From Flavobacterium sp. 102 (lineage in GTDB: Bacteria > Bacteroidota > Bacteroidia > Flavobacteriales > Flavobacteriaceae), in the NCBI RefSeq assembly GCF_003634615.1, contig NZ_RBKX01000001.1:372001-436000 (forward strand): a DNA stretch of 64,000 bases, given 5' to 3'. The translations under genes and the position numbers were made by a program. Of this stretch, positions 17,195-26,727 are shown piece by piece. The first letter of the stretch is position 1. Every line of letters starts with the position of its first letter. The notes beneath the pieces were generated by a model. It had not been told where the DNA came from, searched no databases, and was given only the letters and a program-made list of their open reading frames with translations.

Positions 17195-17974
17195 ATGACA
17201 AATAACAATCCCATAGGCCTTTTTGATTCCGGTGTAGGCGGCACTTCTATTTGGAGAGAAATTCATGATTTGCTCCCAAACGAAGACACTATTTATCTTG
17301 CCGATAGTAAAAATGCGCCTTACGGACAAAAGTCAAAAGAAGAGATTGTCGAATTAAGTATTAAAAATACCGACTATCTTCTTAACCAAAATGCCAAAAT
17401 AATAGTAGTAGCTTGTAATACGGCAACGACCAATGCCATCAAAGAATTACGAGCCAAATACGATGTTCCATTTATCGGAATTGAACCGGCAATTAAACCG
17501 GCAGCACTAAATTCTGAAAAGCATGTCATTGGTATTTTGGCCACTAAAGGCACTTTAAACAGTGATCTTTTCCATCAAACGGTTGAAAAATATCAAGACA
17601 CCAAAATCATTGAACAAATTGGTCTGGGTTTAGTAACATTAATCGAAAACGGAGAAATTAATTCACCAGAAATGAACCGTCTACTTCACGCCTATCTGGA
17701 ACCCATGATTGAAGCCAATATCGATTATCTGGTGCTCGGTTGCAGTCATTATCCTTACTTGATTCCGCAAATCAAAAAAATACTCCCAAATCACATTAAA
17801 ATCATCGACTCGGGTGAAGCTGTCGCACGTCAAACAAAGAAATTACTGGCTGAAAGTGTTGGCTTAAGTAATAACACCAAAAAAGGAAAAACGCTTTTTT
17901 ACACCAACGCCAATCCAAAGGTCTTGAATGACATTCTCAATAATAAATACGAAGTAAAAAGTAAAGATTTTTAG
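17195..17974 (+). CDS. murI: Glutamate racemase
   Basis: MurI makes D-glutamate for peptidoglycan. The 259-residue protein has the three family signatures: GLFDSGVGGTSI with Asp11, VACNTATTNA with catalytic Cys74, and LGCSHYPYL with catalytic Cys183. It closes the envelope cluster that begins with the porG-like gene, though it appears to have its own promoter behind the ompH terminator. Downstream is a long dispersed repeat rather than a gene. Confidence 0.97.
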   Translation: MTNNNPIGLFDSGVGGTSIWREIHDLLPNEDTIYLADSKNAPYGQKSKEEIVELSIKNTDYLLNQNAKIIVVACNTATTNAIKELRAKYDVPFIGIEPAIKPAALNSEKHVIGILATKGTLNSDLFHQTVEKYQDTKIIEQIGLGLVTLIENGEINSPEMNRLLHAYLEPMIEANIDYLVLGCSHYPYLIPQIKKILPNHIKIIDSGEAVARQTKKLLAESVGLSNNTKKGKTLFYTNANPKVLNDILNNKYEVKSKDF

Positions 17975-18003
17975 GAGCACGACATTGGGTTTTCTTTGAA
18001 CCG

Positions 18004-18123
18004 TTGTCCCGCTATGCGCTACAATCTTTTGTTTTGTCACGCATTTTGTCAGGCTGTGCCTACGCTTCGGGAGTCGAAGCCCTATTACAAAACAAAAGGA
18101 TTTCCACTGCTATCGGGGCTAGC
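18004..18123 (+). repeat. Dispersed intergenic repeat, copy B (longest)
   Basis: It begins TTGTCCCGCTATGCGC and ends ATCGGGGCTAGCT, with an inner hairpin CTTCGGGAGTCGAAG and paired blocks (ACAATCTTTTGTTTTGT / ACAAAACAAAAGGA). It fills the space between convergent murI and the carbonic-anhydrase-like gene. Confidence 0.7.
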
Positions 18124-18183
18124 TAAACGTTTTGTTTTCTTAGAAAAAATACCTGACTGCCTCCGAAAGTCCACGTTTTAATT

Positions 18184-18699
18184 TCAACTTTCCTTAAACC
18201 AACTCGAATACATCACATAGTTATTCGAAATACGTTCAATTTCTCCGGCAAAATCCGATTGGTCAATGTCTTTTACTTTTTTCGCAGGAACACCGGCATA
18301 TATTGTCCCCGATTCAACCACTGTGTTTTGAGTAACTACAGCACCGGCAGCAATAATCGAATTGCTTTCTACCACACAATTATCCATAATTATCGAACCC
18401 ATTCCAATCAATACATTGTCGTGAATTTTACAACCGTGTACAATTGCATTATGACCGATAGAAACATTGTTTCCTATTTCGGTTGGATGTTTTTGATAAG
18501 TACAGTGGATAATCGCACCATCTTGGATATTGACCTTATTCCCTATTTTAATATAATGAACATCGCCTCTGATAACTGCATTAAACCATACGCTACAAGA
18601 ACTGCCTAATACAACATCGCCTACGATAGTCGCATTTTCCGCTACATAACAATCGCTTGGAATTTGGGGATGTTTCCCATTTACTGACTTTATTACCAT
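18184..18699 (-). CDS. Gamma carbonic anhydrase family protein
   Basis: The 171-residue product is a left-handed beta-helix protein made of hexapeptide repeats (for example IVGDVVLGSSCSVWFNAVIR, NVLIGMGSIIMDNC). The three metal-ligand histidines of the gamma class are in place: His65 in IIHCTYQ, then His83 and His88 in IGHNAIVHG. Whether it hydrates CO2 is unknown: many of these YrdA/PaaY-type proteins have no measured activity. Single gene; the message starts just after the terminator of the sprF-like gene. Confidence 0.92.
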   Translation of the reverse strand: MVIKSVNGKHPQIPSDCYVAENATIVGDVVLGSSCSVWFNAVIRGDVHYIKIGNKVNIQDGAIIHCTYQKHPTEIGNNVSIGHNAIVHGCKIHDNVLIGMGSIIMDNCVVESNSIIAAGAVVTQNTVVESGTIYAGVPAKKVKDIDQSDFAGEIERISNNYVMYSSWFKES

Positions 18700-18700
18700 A

Positions 18701-18730
18701 AAAAAAATAGTCCCGAGAATCTCGGGACTT
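18701..18730 (-). terminator. Terminator of the adhesin-sprF operon
   Basis: A stem AGTCCCGAG/CTCGGGACT followed on the minus strand by a long T-run, ten bases after the sprF-like stop. It abuts the start of the carbonic-anhydrase-like gene. Confidence 0.9.
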
Positions 18731-18739
18731 ATATTTAAA

Positions 18740-19738
18740 TTAGTTAATCGCTGGACAATTACAGTGGTATTTCTCCGGTGAACAGAATAAATTAATCCCT
18801 AAAGTAATTTGGTGAAAACCGCCGGTATCAAAATTTACGTTACCCAACAAGTGAGAATACGTATAAGAGAACACATAATTTTTAAAGTTCACCCCTAAAA
18901 TAGGTGTTATGTATTGCATTTTTTGATCAGAAACGGCATTTCCTTCTACAAACTGTGCCCCATCAAGACTTCTTCTATAAGAGATTCCACCCCATAATCT
19001 TCCGAACTCTAATTCTTTATAGGCTTTAATATTCAAATCAACTGTTTTCTCTTGAGTTTGGGTAACCAATTGGAACATGAACGATGGTTCCCAAAGAATA
19101 CCTTCTTCTTCTCCAAAAGTATAACCTGAGTTCAAAATAAATCTTCTCAAGTTAACCGGTTCTCTATCTGAATATAACTTTCTATCACTTGCCAAAGCAT
19201 TTTTTACAGTAGCATGTACGTAAAAATCTAGGAAGTTATAAGAAGCTCCAATATCAACATTAAAGTAAGAGGCTCTTTGAATCGAATTAAAGATTATTGG
19301 ATCATACGACGGATCATTAGTATAAAACGTACTTTGATCTAGACTACTTTGAACAAAGCCGGCACTCATACCAAATGAAAGTTGATTTAAGTCAACTTTA
19401 TCTCTAGAAAATAATAAATGATGCGCATAGGTCAATTTCATTCCGGTTTGTGAGTGGTATCCATTCTTGTCATTAAAAACAATAATACCTCCGCCCGATC
19501 TTTCTCCCAGCGAACCGTTAAAACTTAACGTTTGTAAGGCCGGAGCATCTTCTTGTCCAAACCATTGCTGTCTTGCCGTTAGTCTAAGCTTAGCACAATT
19601 TGCCGCGCCTGCCATAGAAGGATGTAACAGATAATAATTGTCTGATAAATAATCAGAATAAACAGGTAATCCTTCTTGAGAATTTGAAAGCTGAGATACA
19701 AAAAGTATAGCTAGTAGACAAAGTTTTCTAAAATTCAT
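18740..19738 (-). CDS. PorP/SprF family type IX secretion membrane protein
   Basis: A 332-residue outer-membrane barrel with signal peptide MNFRKLCLLAILFVSQLSNSQ. The typical opening after the signal is present: LPVYSDYLSDNYYLLHPSMAGAANC, followed by LRLTARQQWFG, and the family's GGIIVFNDKNGYHSQTG. Members pair with individual T9SS type B cargo proteins: SprF is needed for SprB to reach the surface in F. johnsoniae. Here it starts six bases after a 2283-residue type B protein, so it is almost certainly that protein's dedicated partner. Confidence 0.93.
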   Translation of the reverse strand: MNFRKLCLLAILFVSQLSNSQEGLPVYSDYLSDNYYLLHPSMAGAANCAKLRLTARQQWFGQEDAPALQTLSFNGSLGERSGGGIIVFNDKNGYHSQTGMKLTYAHHLLFSRDKVDLNQLSFGMSAGFVQSSLDQSTFYTNDPSYDPIIFNSIQRASYFNVDIGASYNFLDFYVHATVKNALASDRKLYSDREPVNLRRFILNSGYTFGEEEGILWEPSFMFQLVTQTQEKTVDLNIKAYKELEFGRLWGGISYRRSLDGAQFVEGNAVSDQKMQYITPILGVNFKNYVFSYTYSHLLGNVNFDTGGFHQITLGINLFCSPEKYHCNCPAIN

Positions 19739-19744
19739 TTTAAT

Positions 19745-22700
19745 TTATCTTTTTAATGAGAAATGGGCTCTAAATTGTTTCGTTGTGTTTTGCTCCGGAT
19801 AATCTACCGTAAACCAGTAATCTGTTGATGGTAACGGTTGTCCGTTGTAGGTTCCGTCCCATCCATCTCCTGCCGAACTGATTTGTTTCAATAATTTTCC
19901 GTAGCGGTCAAATATATAAATTTTTGTTTGATCTGCATAATTAAATAATCCTACTACATTCCAAGTATCATGAATACCATCTCCGTTTGGCGTAAAGTAA
20001 TGTGGATAATCAATCACCTGAACATCATTGATGATTAATTCCTCACAACTAAAAGCGATTCCGCCTTCAGTATCCCAAACATGGATCACATGATTCCCTA
20101 ACGACACACCTTCAAAGATATTACTCGTCTGTCTTGGTCCGTCATCCAAACTGTATTCATAAGTGCCCCAGCCTTCCACAGTCACGGTGATGATTTGACT
20201 ATTGGTAAACGCATTGGTCACTGTATATCCTGCCGTACCTGTCGGAATACTAGCCGGTCCTGATTGTATCACATCAAAACCTAATGAAGTAGTCTCACAC
20301 GCTAGCGGACTAATGCTAATCACTCTAACAGTATAACTTCTCGTGGCTCCTGTTGGTGAAGCCGTGTCAACGGTATAAGTTGAACCTGTTGCTCCCGGTA
20401 TTAACGTCGTGCCCTCATACCACTCAAAGGTATAATCCGCCGGATTTGGAATATTGCTGTTTAGTGTCAGTGGTCTTACAACATTACCGCTCGCAAAGTC
20501 AACACAAATCGTCGTCACGCCATTTGGTGTAGTGATAATTGGATTCGGGTAACGCTCTATCTCAATATCGATTGTAGTAAGCGCATAACAGAATGGGGTA
20601 ATGCTATTGCTACTGTTCTCAACCTTAACCCAAATTTGGTCAGTATCGGGTTGGGTAATGTAAGCTTGTGCTTCTGCTAATGTGATGGCATTGATGCCTT
20701 GTTCTGCATCGGCTTGGGTGTGATAGTAACTAATCAAGAACACCAATGGGTCTTGTCCGTTTAATATCGCAGTCTCGTATTGGGTTAAATCCAATTGGAA
20801 CACTCCATCATAAGGATCGGTGTAAGTATCACAACTCGAGAAGCTCTGTGGTCCTGTAGCCTGAGCATATTCCTCTACTGCTAAAGTAAGTACTCCGGTG
20901 GCATTAACACAACCTGTAGCATTGTTCACTACTCTGATGTAGATGTTTTGGCTGTCCGGCGTCGTGTTGGTGTAATTGTTTGGTAGCGGAGTTTCTCCGG
21001 TATTAGTCAGCGGATTTGCCCCTGCTTGTGTTAAGTAATACGTAATGGTAAAATCAGCCGGGTTTTGAGTAGCTCCCAAAATAGCGGTTGCTAAGATTGG
21101 ATTGGTCAAATCAAATGCTGCCAGTCCATCAGTATCATTATCACATACCCTGTAAGGTGCCAGTGGCTGCACTACTGTTGGTAAAGGATTAACCGTTAAA
21201 GGTTGCTCCACCAGTACAAAACAATGATTGCCAAAAGAATCTATTCTGTTGTTCTCTACTCTTATCCAAACACTTTGCTCATTTGGATCAACATCTCCTA
21301 CTAAAGCTGCTGTTGGAGTTAAGATTTCGTTTTGTGGTACTAAAGCATCGGCTTGGCTGTGGTAATAATGTAGCGTTAAATTAGGGTCGCCATTTAAGAT
21401 ATAAGCCGCATTAACCGTTAAGTCAAATACCTCCATCATATCGCCGGGATTGTTGTCATCACACTTCGCTCCTAAGCTCGGTGGATTCGTGTTTGGCGTT
21501 GGGATAGGTAAGACTCTGATGTCTAAAGTCGTTACACTGGAACAACCCGCGGCACTAGTTACCACAACTCCTAATGTTTGAACTGCCGGTGAGGTATTGG
21601 TATAAGCCGTTGGTGTAGCAATAGCATTGGCTGGATTGCCTGCCTGCGCCAAAGCATAACTTGGATAATAGGTTACGGTATAACCTGATAAACTTTGGGT
21701 AATCATCACATCTCTTATCGTCAAGTCAAAGCTGTGGAATTGGTCATTCGGATTCGCATCATCATCACACAAACTCAGTGGTGTTGGGGTGATGAGTAAT
21801 AATGGAATATTAACAATAATATCAAATTCGCCAATATTAAAACATCCTGTAGTGTTGTCCTCTACTCTCACCCAAATCGTTTGATTGGTCGTAGCCAAAT
21901 AACTAGTCGCAGGGATGATTGGAATATCATTTTGTGCGCGTAGCAATGTGGTATGATAAGTGATTGTATAATTACTGGCTGCTAGTGGTTGTTGGGCTAA
22001 AACATCAGGGGTTCTTACCGTTAAATCAACTATTGTACTAGCACTTTGATTGTTGTTGTCTGTATCACAAACCACAATATCATCCAAATTAATTGGGGCT
22101 ATAGGACTTGGGTTTACATTCAATACAATTGGGATAACACTCCAACAACCTGTAAGTGGATCCTCAGCTCTCACATACAAGATTTGGGTAAACGGATTGA
22201 TATTATCATACAACTGAGTAATGTCAATTGCCGTCACAAGATTGCCTAGCTCAGCATCGCTTAGGGTTTCATAGAAAGTCAATATGTAATTGGCGCCTTG
22301 TAAAATATCTGCGGTCAAAGTCGCTAAATCAAAACTCGAAAAGCCATCCTGATTCTCATCACAAATCGTGTAAGGTGCTGTTGGTGGAATCGGTGTTGGT
22401 AATGGTACTACTCTAATATCTATCGTAGAGATACTATAACAACCGGTAAGAGTATTGGTAATCACCACGCCTAAAGTCTGAACATAGATAATTTGGTTAG
22501 GATACTGCAAATCAGGGTGTGTCTCATTAATCGAAGTACCCGGCACTTGCGCCTGAGCAGCAGCCAAACTTGGATAGAAAGTAACACTCATGCCTTGTTG
22601 TCCCAATAATATCGGATCAACTTGGGAAAGTAAATCAAAGGTCTCAAAACCTATCGCGCCGTTGTAATCACACAAAGTATACTGCGGATAATTCGGCTGG

Positions 22701-25700
22701 GTAGCATTGGGTAATGGATTTACAATCAAATCTAACTCAACAATATCATAACAACCTGTCGCTATAAACTCTACTCGTACAAATAAAGTTTGGCTCCATT
22801 GGGTTTGGTTGATGTAATTCGTCACACCAGTGATAGTAGCTGTCTCGTTCTGTGCATCTACAAAAGTTGGATGGAAAGTTACATTCACTAATGATGGGTC
22901 AATAGTCCCTAATATCTGCGGCTCAGTCGTTGTCAAGTCAAAAGCCTCATAACCTATTTGTCCCGTGTAATCACACAATTCATAATCATCAGGTTCTGTA
23001 GCCTCTGGCGTTGGATCAACAATTAACTGTAATTGTACATAATTAGCACAACCAGTTAGGGTATAAAATACACGCACATAAATAGTTTGCGTCCATGGAT
23101 TGATATTCTCGTATGGGCTAGGTTTTGGATTAGCGCCAAGCAGCGCATCAGTCTCAGTTTCATGATAAGTAATAGAAACACCTAGTAGTGGCCATATGCC
23201 TCCGGCTATCTCTGTCGAGGCAGATTCTAAATCAAAGAATCCAAATCCATCGTTGTTAGGATCGCAATAGTGAAGTGCTTGTGGTGTGATGGCAATTGGT
23301 CCTTGAGTAACTCTAAGCAATTGCGTGGTCGTAGCATAACAACCTGTAACATTATCCTCTACTCTGATGTAAACAATTTCGTTATCCGTGCCAATGTAAG
23401 TATCCGGAGTAGTTATCGGGCTTGTCGCATTTTGAGCAGCAAGTAAAGTAGTGTAATAAGTCCCCGTAACTAGTGAAGTATTACCTGCTGTTACAACCCC
23501 TTCATTGATAGTTAAATCAAACTCCGCCTGAGTCGTCGCACCATTACTACATTGGAATATAGGTTCAGGTGTAGTAGCAATTGGCAATGGATTCACCACC
23601 AAATTAAAAGAACTCACCGCATCACAACCTGTAACATTATCACTAATATTAATCCAAATTTGTTGTGGATTGCTGATGTTAGGATAGGAATTCGGTAGTG
23701 GACCGGTTTGCGTTTGAGCATCACTTTGGGTCAAGTAATAACTGATTGTTACATTAGTTTGACCATTGGCAATCTCAGTATCCATACTATTTAAAGTAAA
23801 TACCTCAATCTCATCACCCGTTGAATTGTAATCACACAATTCGTAATCTGAAATTATAGGATTGGGAGCCGGCAAGGGGTTGACGATTAAATCAAATGTA
23901 GTGGTAGAATAACAGTCAGGAGAACCAACATTGTAAGCTCGCACATAAATGGTTTGAATTCCTGGCGCAATACTACAATAATTCACATTCAAAGGAATCG
24001 GCGAACCACTGGTGTCGGTTTCGTAAAATTCTACAATAATATTGGGATTGCCTCCATTAACTTCGATGATTTTTGTCCCTAAATCAAACAAACAAGATAT
24101 TCCATCATTATTGTCATCACAAACTACATAATCAGTAGGCTGACTAATAACCGGAGTAGTGTTAACCGTAATAACTGCAGAACCACTTTGAGTTTGCGAA
24201 CAGGTAGTAGCTGTATTTTCGACACTAACTAAATTGTAAATAGTTGATGCTGTTAAAGGAGTTGTTACTATGGTTTCATTACCTAATCCATTTAAAACAA
24301 TCGTTTGGTTCGGATTAGAATCTATATTATAAGTAACTTCAGCATTTGGAGTACCATTAAATGTAATTGTGGCAGTATCCCCAAAACAAATTGCTGTCGT
24401 TCCTGATATTGTAACGGTTGGTAATGGATTAACAGTTATAACAGCAGAACCTGACTGTAATTGAGAACAATTGGTAACTGGATTTTCAACACTGACTAAA
24501 TTGTAAGTAGAAGAAATGTTTAAAACTGGTGTTGTAACTGACGCATTACCTGTAGCATCCAAAACAATTAATTGATTTGGATTTGAGTCAATATTATAAG
24601 TAATCTCAGCATTTGGAGTACCACTAAATAGCACAACTGCTGTATTGCCCGCACAAATTGACGTAGTACCGGAAATACCGGCCGTTGGCAATGGATTAAC
24701 TGTCACTGAAGCCGAACCTGCAATTAACTGTGAACAAGTAGTCGTTGGATTAGCAATACTCACCAAATTGTAGGTTGATGGAACTGTTAATGATGTTAGT
24801 ACTATTGTTGCATTGCCTGCAGCATTCAAAGTTATATTTTGATTTGGATTCCCATCAACATTATAAGTTACAACTGCATTTGGCGTTCCGTTAAAAGTTA
24901 CTGTACTGTCTTCATTCGCACAAACAACTGACGGAGCAATAGAAATTGTTGCGATAGGTATCGGATTAACAATCAATTGAAAAGAGATTGTGCTAAAATG
25001 GGTTGGATCAGCATTTTCTTCCAATCTTACATATATTGTTTGACCATTAGTTCCAACAACATTTGTTGGTCCAATAGGACTTACATCATTATCCGCATTA
25101 TTCTGTGTTAAATGATAAGTAACGGTATAATCTGCAGCCGAATATGTCCCCAAGACAATAGGTGTTTGAGGCACAAAATTAAAAGTGGCCGTACCACTTC
25201 CAAAACTACTTTCACACAACGCTAAATTAGGTGGTTGAGTCGGAATCGGGTTGGTTGTACATACAATAACATTCAGCTCAAATTGAGTAGTTGTTAAACA
25301 ACCTACCGTATTATCTTCTATCGCAGCATAAATAATTTGCCCATCAAAACCTGTATAATTTGTTGGGTTTGGAATAGCGCCTATCAATTGTTCTGCGTTA
25401 GAAAGTGTGGTATGATAAGTAATTGTAACATCAAGATTATTGGCGATGATTGGTGTGTTTTGTGTCAAATTGAAAATCACATCGCATTCCGTTAAATCAT
25501 TAGGATCACCTATCATTATTTCATCTAGAAACTCTACAATCAAACAATCTGTAACAGGACATGCCGGACCAAAAGGGAATGCAGTTGCGCAATATTCGCC
25601 GGGCTCAGTAACCGTCAAACAAGGACCTGTTTCACCCGGAATGACACCACCATCAAGAGTCCAAACATGAGGAACTGTAGTTGCCAAACCAGTACAAATA

Positions 25701-26596
25701 ACTGTAGAACTCCCAAAACAAGGTGCAAAACCATTTGAAACTAAATAATCATTAGGAAAATCTATCGGCGCAGAAGCAAAACTATTAGCCTTTAGAAAAA
25801 CCGCTGAATCCAATGAATTATCTCCGACATTGGCAATGGCTAATTTAATATGATACGTTTGTCCACACTGAACATTGGCTGTAGCCGGAATAACTAAAGT
25901 AAAACCATCATACTGTATGGTACTGTTAACTGCAGGAGTACTTCCAGTCCCATTATTAACGTAAAACGAACAGTATTCACAGGGTCCGTTATTTGTAGTT
26001 CCGTTATTTAAATTGTTAATTGTAATCGGAACTGTAGTCGAAGGAATCAAAGCAATATTAATGGCACCATTAGTATAAGGACCTGCGATACCGGGACCGC
26101 TCAAGAAAAAACCAAAAACATCATTAAAACTTGAATTGGCCCATTCAGGGTATTCTTCCGAAGCAAAAACAAAGTCAAAACTCAATGTTTGTCCATTCGG
26201 CACAAAATCAAATTCAAGAATTGCTATGTTCATAACCGTATTGGTAGTCAATTGGTCTAAATCAGCATCTCCTTCAGTAGGATTATCCGTAGCATTAGTT
26301 GTCCCTCCAGAATTATTCGGCCCAATCGCCACTATTCCTTTCCCTGTTGACAAAATAATCCCTTCTTCCAGACCAATATTGGTTGACGAACCATTTAAAA
26401 AATGACCAACCTGATCACTTATAACACTGGCATTAGCCGCAGTACCGTTAAAAGTAATATTGGTAGCCGCAACTCCTTGCCCTAAGAGCACGTTTTGCAC
26501 TAATTGCGCAGGCGATTGAGTATTATTGACTATTAATTGGGAATATGACGAAAAGCTAATCGCCAAAAAGAGAATTATGAGTATTTTTTTCTGCAT
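19745..26596 (-). CDS. Giant repetitive surface protein with choice-of-anchor L domain and T9SS type B sorting domain
   Basis: From the ATG at 26596 the precursor has 2283 residues with signal peptide MQKKILIILFLAISFSSYSQ. Residues 30-270 match the choice-of-anchor L domain (IGLEEGIILSTGKG, FDFVFASEEYPEWANSSFND). Then come many modules of about 100 residues, each with a C-D-x-N-x-D-G-like start, FDL, a YYxTxxDA middle, and QTIYVRVEN..TGCY..FDLIVNPLP at the end. Three shorter Ig-like repeats of about 88 residues (GTPNAEVTYNIDSNPNQ) sit near 24150-24960. The end is the gliding-associated C-terminal domain (TPNGDGIHDTWNVVGL, IYIFDRYGKLLKQIS, GDGWDGTYNGQPLPS). It is probably a cell-surface adhesin exported by T9SS with the adjacent SprF-like protein. 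Ligand unknown. Confidence 0.92.
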   Translation of the reverse strand: MQKKILIILFLAISFSSYSQLIVNNTQSPAQLVQNVLLGQGVAATNITFNGTAANASVISDQVGHFLNGSSTNIGLEEGIILSTGKGIVAIGPNNSGGTTNATDNPTEGDADLDQLTTNTVMNIAILEFDFVPNGQTLSFDFVFASEEYPEWANSSFNDVFGFFLSGPGIAGPYTNGAINIALIPSTTVPITINNLNNGTTNNGPCEYCSFYVNNGTGSTPAVNSTIQYDGFTLVIPATANVQCGQTYHIKLAIANVGDNSLDSAVFLKANSFASAPIDFPNDYLVSNGFAPCFGSSTVICTGLATTVPHVWTLDGGVIPGETGPCLTVTEPGEYCATAFPFGPACPVTDCLIVEFLDEIMIGDPNDLTECDVIFNLTQNTPIIANNLDVTITYHTTLSNAEQLIGAIPNPTNYTGFDGQIIYAAIEDNTVGCLTTTQFELNVIVCTTNPIPTQPPNLALCESSFGSGTATFNFVPQTPIVLGTYSAADYTVTYHLTQNNADNDVSPIGPTNVVGTNGQTIYVRLEENADPTHFSTISFQLIVNPIPIATISIAPSVVCANEDSTVTFNGTPNAVVTYNVDGNPNQNITLNAAGNATIVLTSLTVPSTYNLVSIANPTTTCSQLIAGSASVTVNPLPTAGISGTTSICAGNTAVVLFSGTPNAEITYNIDSNPNQLIVLDATGNASVTTPVLNISSTYNLVSVENPVTNCSQLQSGSAVITVNPLPTVTISGTTAICFGDTATITFNGTPNAEVTYNIDSNPNQTIVLNGLGNETIVTTPLTASTIYNLVSVENTATTCSQTQSGSAVITVNTTPVISQPTDYVVCDDNNDGISCLFDLGTKIIEVNGGNPNIIVEFYETDTSGSPIPLNVNYCSIAPGIQTIYVRAYNVGSPDCYSTTTFDLIVNPLPAPNPIISDYELCDYNSTGDEIEVFTLNSMDTEIANGQTNVTISYYLTQSDAQTQTGPLPNSYPNISNPQQIWINISDNVTGCDAVSSFNLVVNPLPIATTPEPIFQCSNGATTQAEFDLTINEGVVTAGNTSLVTGTYYTTLLAAQNATSPITTPDTYIGTDNEIVYIRVEDNVTGCYATTTQLLRVTQGPIAITPQALHYCDPNNDGFGFFDLESASTEIAGGIWPLLGVSITYHETETDALLGANPKPSPYENINPWTQTIYVRVFYTLTGCANYVQLQLIVDPTPEATEPDDYELCDYTGQIGYEAFDLTTTEPQILGTIDPSLVNVTFHPTFVDAQNETATITGVTNYINQTQWSQTLFVRVEFIATGCYDIVELDLIVNPLPNATQPNYPQYTLCDYNGAIGFETFDLLSQVDPILLGQQGMSVTFYPSLAAAQAQVPGTSINETHPDLQYPNQIIYVQTLGVVITNTLTGCYSISTIDIRVVPLPTPIPPTAPYTICDENQDGFSSFDLATLTADILQGANYILTFYETLSDAELGNLVTAIDITQLYDNINPFTQILYVRAEDPLTGCWSVIPIVLNVNPSPIAPINLDDIVVCDTDNNNQSASTIVDLTVRTPDVLAQQPLAASNYTITYHTTLLRAQNDIPIIPATSYLATTNQTIWVRVEDNTTGCFNIGEFDIIVNIPLLLITPTPLSLCDDDANPNDQFHSFDLTIRDVMITQSLSGYTVTYYPSYALAQAGNPANAIATPTAYTNTSPAVQTLGVVVTSAAGCSSVTTLDIRVLPIPTPNTNPPSLGAKCDDNNPGDMMEVFDLTVNAAYILNGDPNLTLHYYHSQADALVPQNEILTPTAALVGDVDPNEQSVWIRVENNRIDSFGNHCFVLVEQPLTVNPLPTVVQPLAPYRVCDNDTDGLAAFDLTNPILATAILGATQNPADFTITYYLTQAGANPLTNTGETPLPNNYTNTTPDSQNIYIRVVNNATGCVNATGVLTLAVEEYAQATGPQSFSSCDTYTDPYDGVFQLDLTQYETAILNGQDPLVFLISYYHTQADAEQGINAITLAEAQAYITQPDTDQIWVKVENSSNSITPFCYALTTIDIEIERYPNPIITTPNGVTTICVDFASGNVVRPLTLNSNIPNPADYTFEWYEGTTLIPGATGSTYTVDTASPTGATRSYTVRVISISPLACETTSLGFDVIQSGPASIPTGTAGYTVTNAFTNSQIITVTVEGWGTYEYSLDDGPRQTSNIFEGVSLGNHVIHVWDTEGGIAFSCEELIINDVQVIDYPHYFTPNGDGIHDTWNVVGLFNYADQTKIYIFDRYGKLLKQISSAGDGWDGTYNGQPLPSTDYWFTVDYPEQNTTKQFRAHFSLKR
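24150..24960 (-). repeat. Three tandem Ig-like repeats of about 265 bp inside the adhesin gene
   Basis: Equivalent sites, for example the codons for SGSAVITVNPLP, recur near 24175, 24443 and 24708, spaced 268 and 265 bases. The three copies are closer to one another than to the surrounding modules, which suggests recent duplication. Confidence 0.7.
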
Positions 26597-26667
26597 CAAA
26601 TAAAAAATGTTTTAGTAGTCCTATTTTATTAAAACCACTTGATTGTGTTAATTATTGATTAATTGTT

Positions 26668-26675
26668 CAAATATA
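26668..26675 (-). promoter_or_regulatory. Probable -7 element of the adhesin-sprF operon
   Basis: On the minus strand TATATTTG matches the consensus and lies 71 bases before the ATG at 26596. The upstream TTG is not clear. It is back to back with the NifU promoter element, 25 bases away. Confidence 0.5.
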
Positions 26676-26699
26676 GTTAATCATCGAAAATAACTTTGT

Positions 26700-26707
26700 T
26701 AAATTTG
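26700..26707 (+). promoter_or_regulatory. Probable -7 element of the NifU-like gene
   Basis: TAAATTTG fits TAnnTTTG and lies 20 bases before the ATG at 26728. No good TTG at the usual spacing. Confidence 0.5.
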
Positions 26708-26727
26708 CAGAAAAATAAATAAAATCG

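Noticed and set aside
17996..18181. 61-codon open frame after murI
   Set aside because: It lies wholly in the dispersed repeat, has no family resemblance and a composition rich in Cys and Arg unlike neighbours. Judged spurious.
20000..25600. Regular period of the adhesin DNA as a CRISPR array
   Set aside because: The period (about 300 bases) follows protein modules with diverged copies and an intact reading frame; no short identical repeats with unique spacers.
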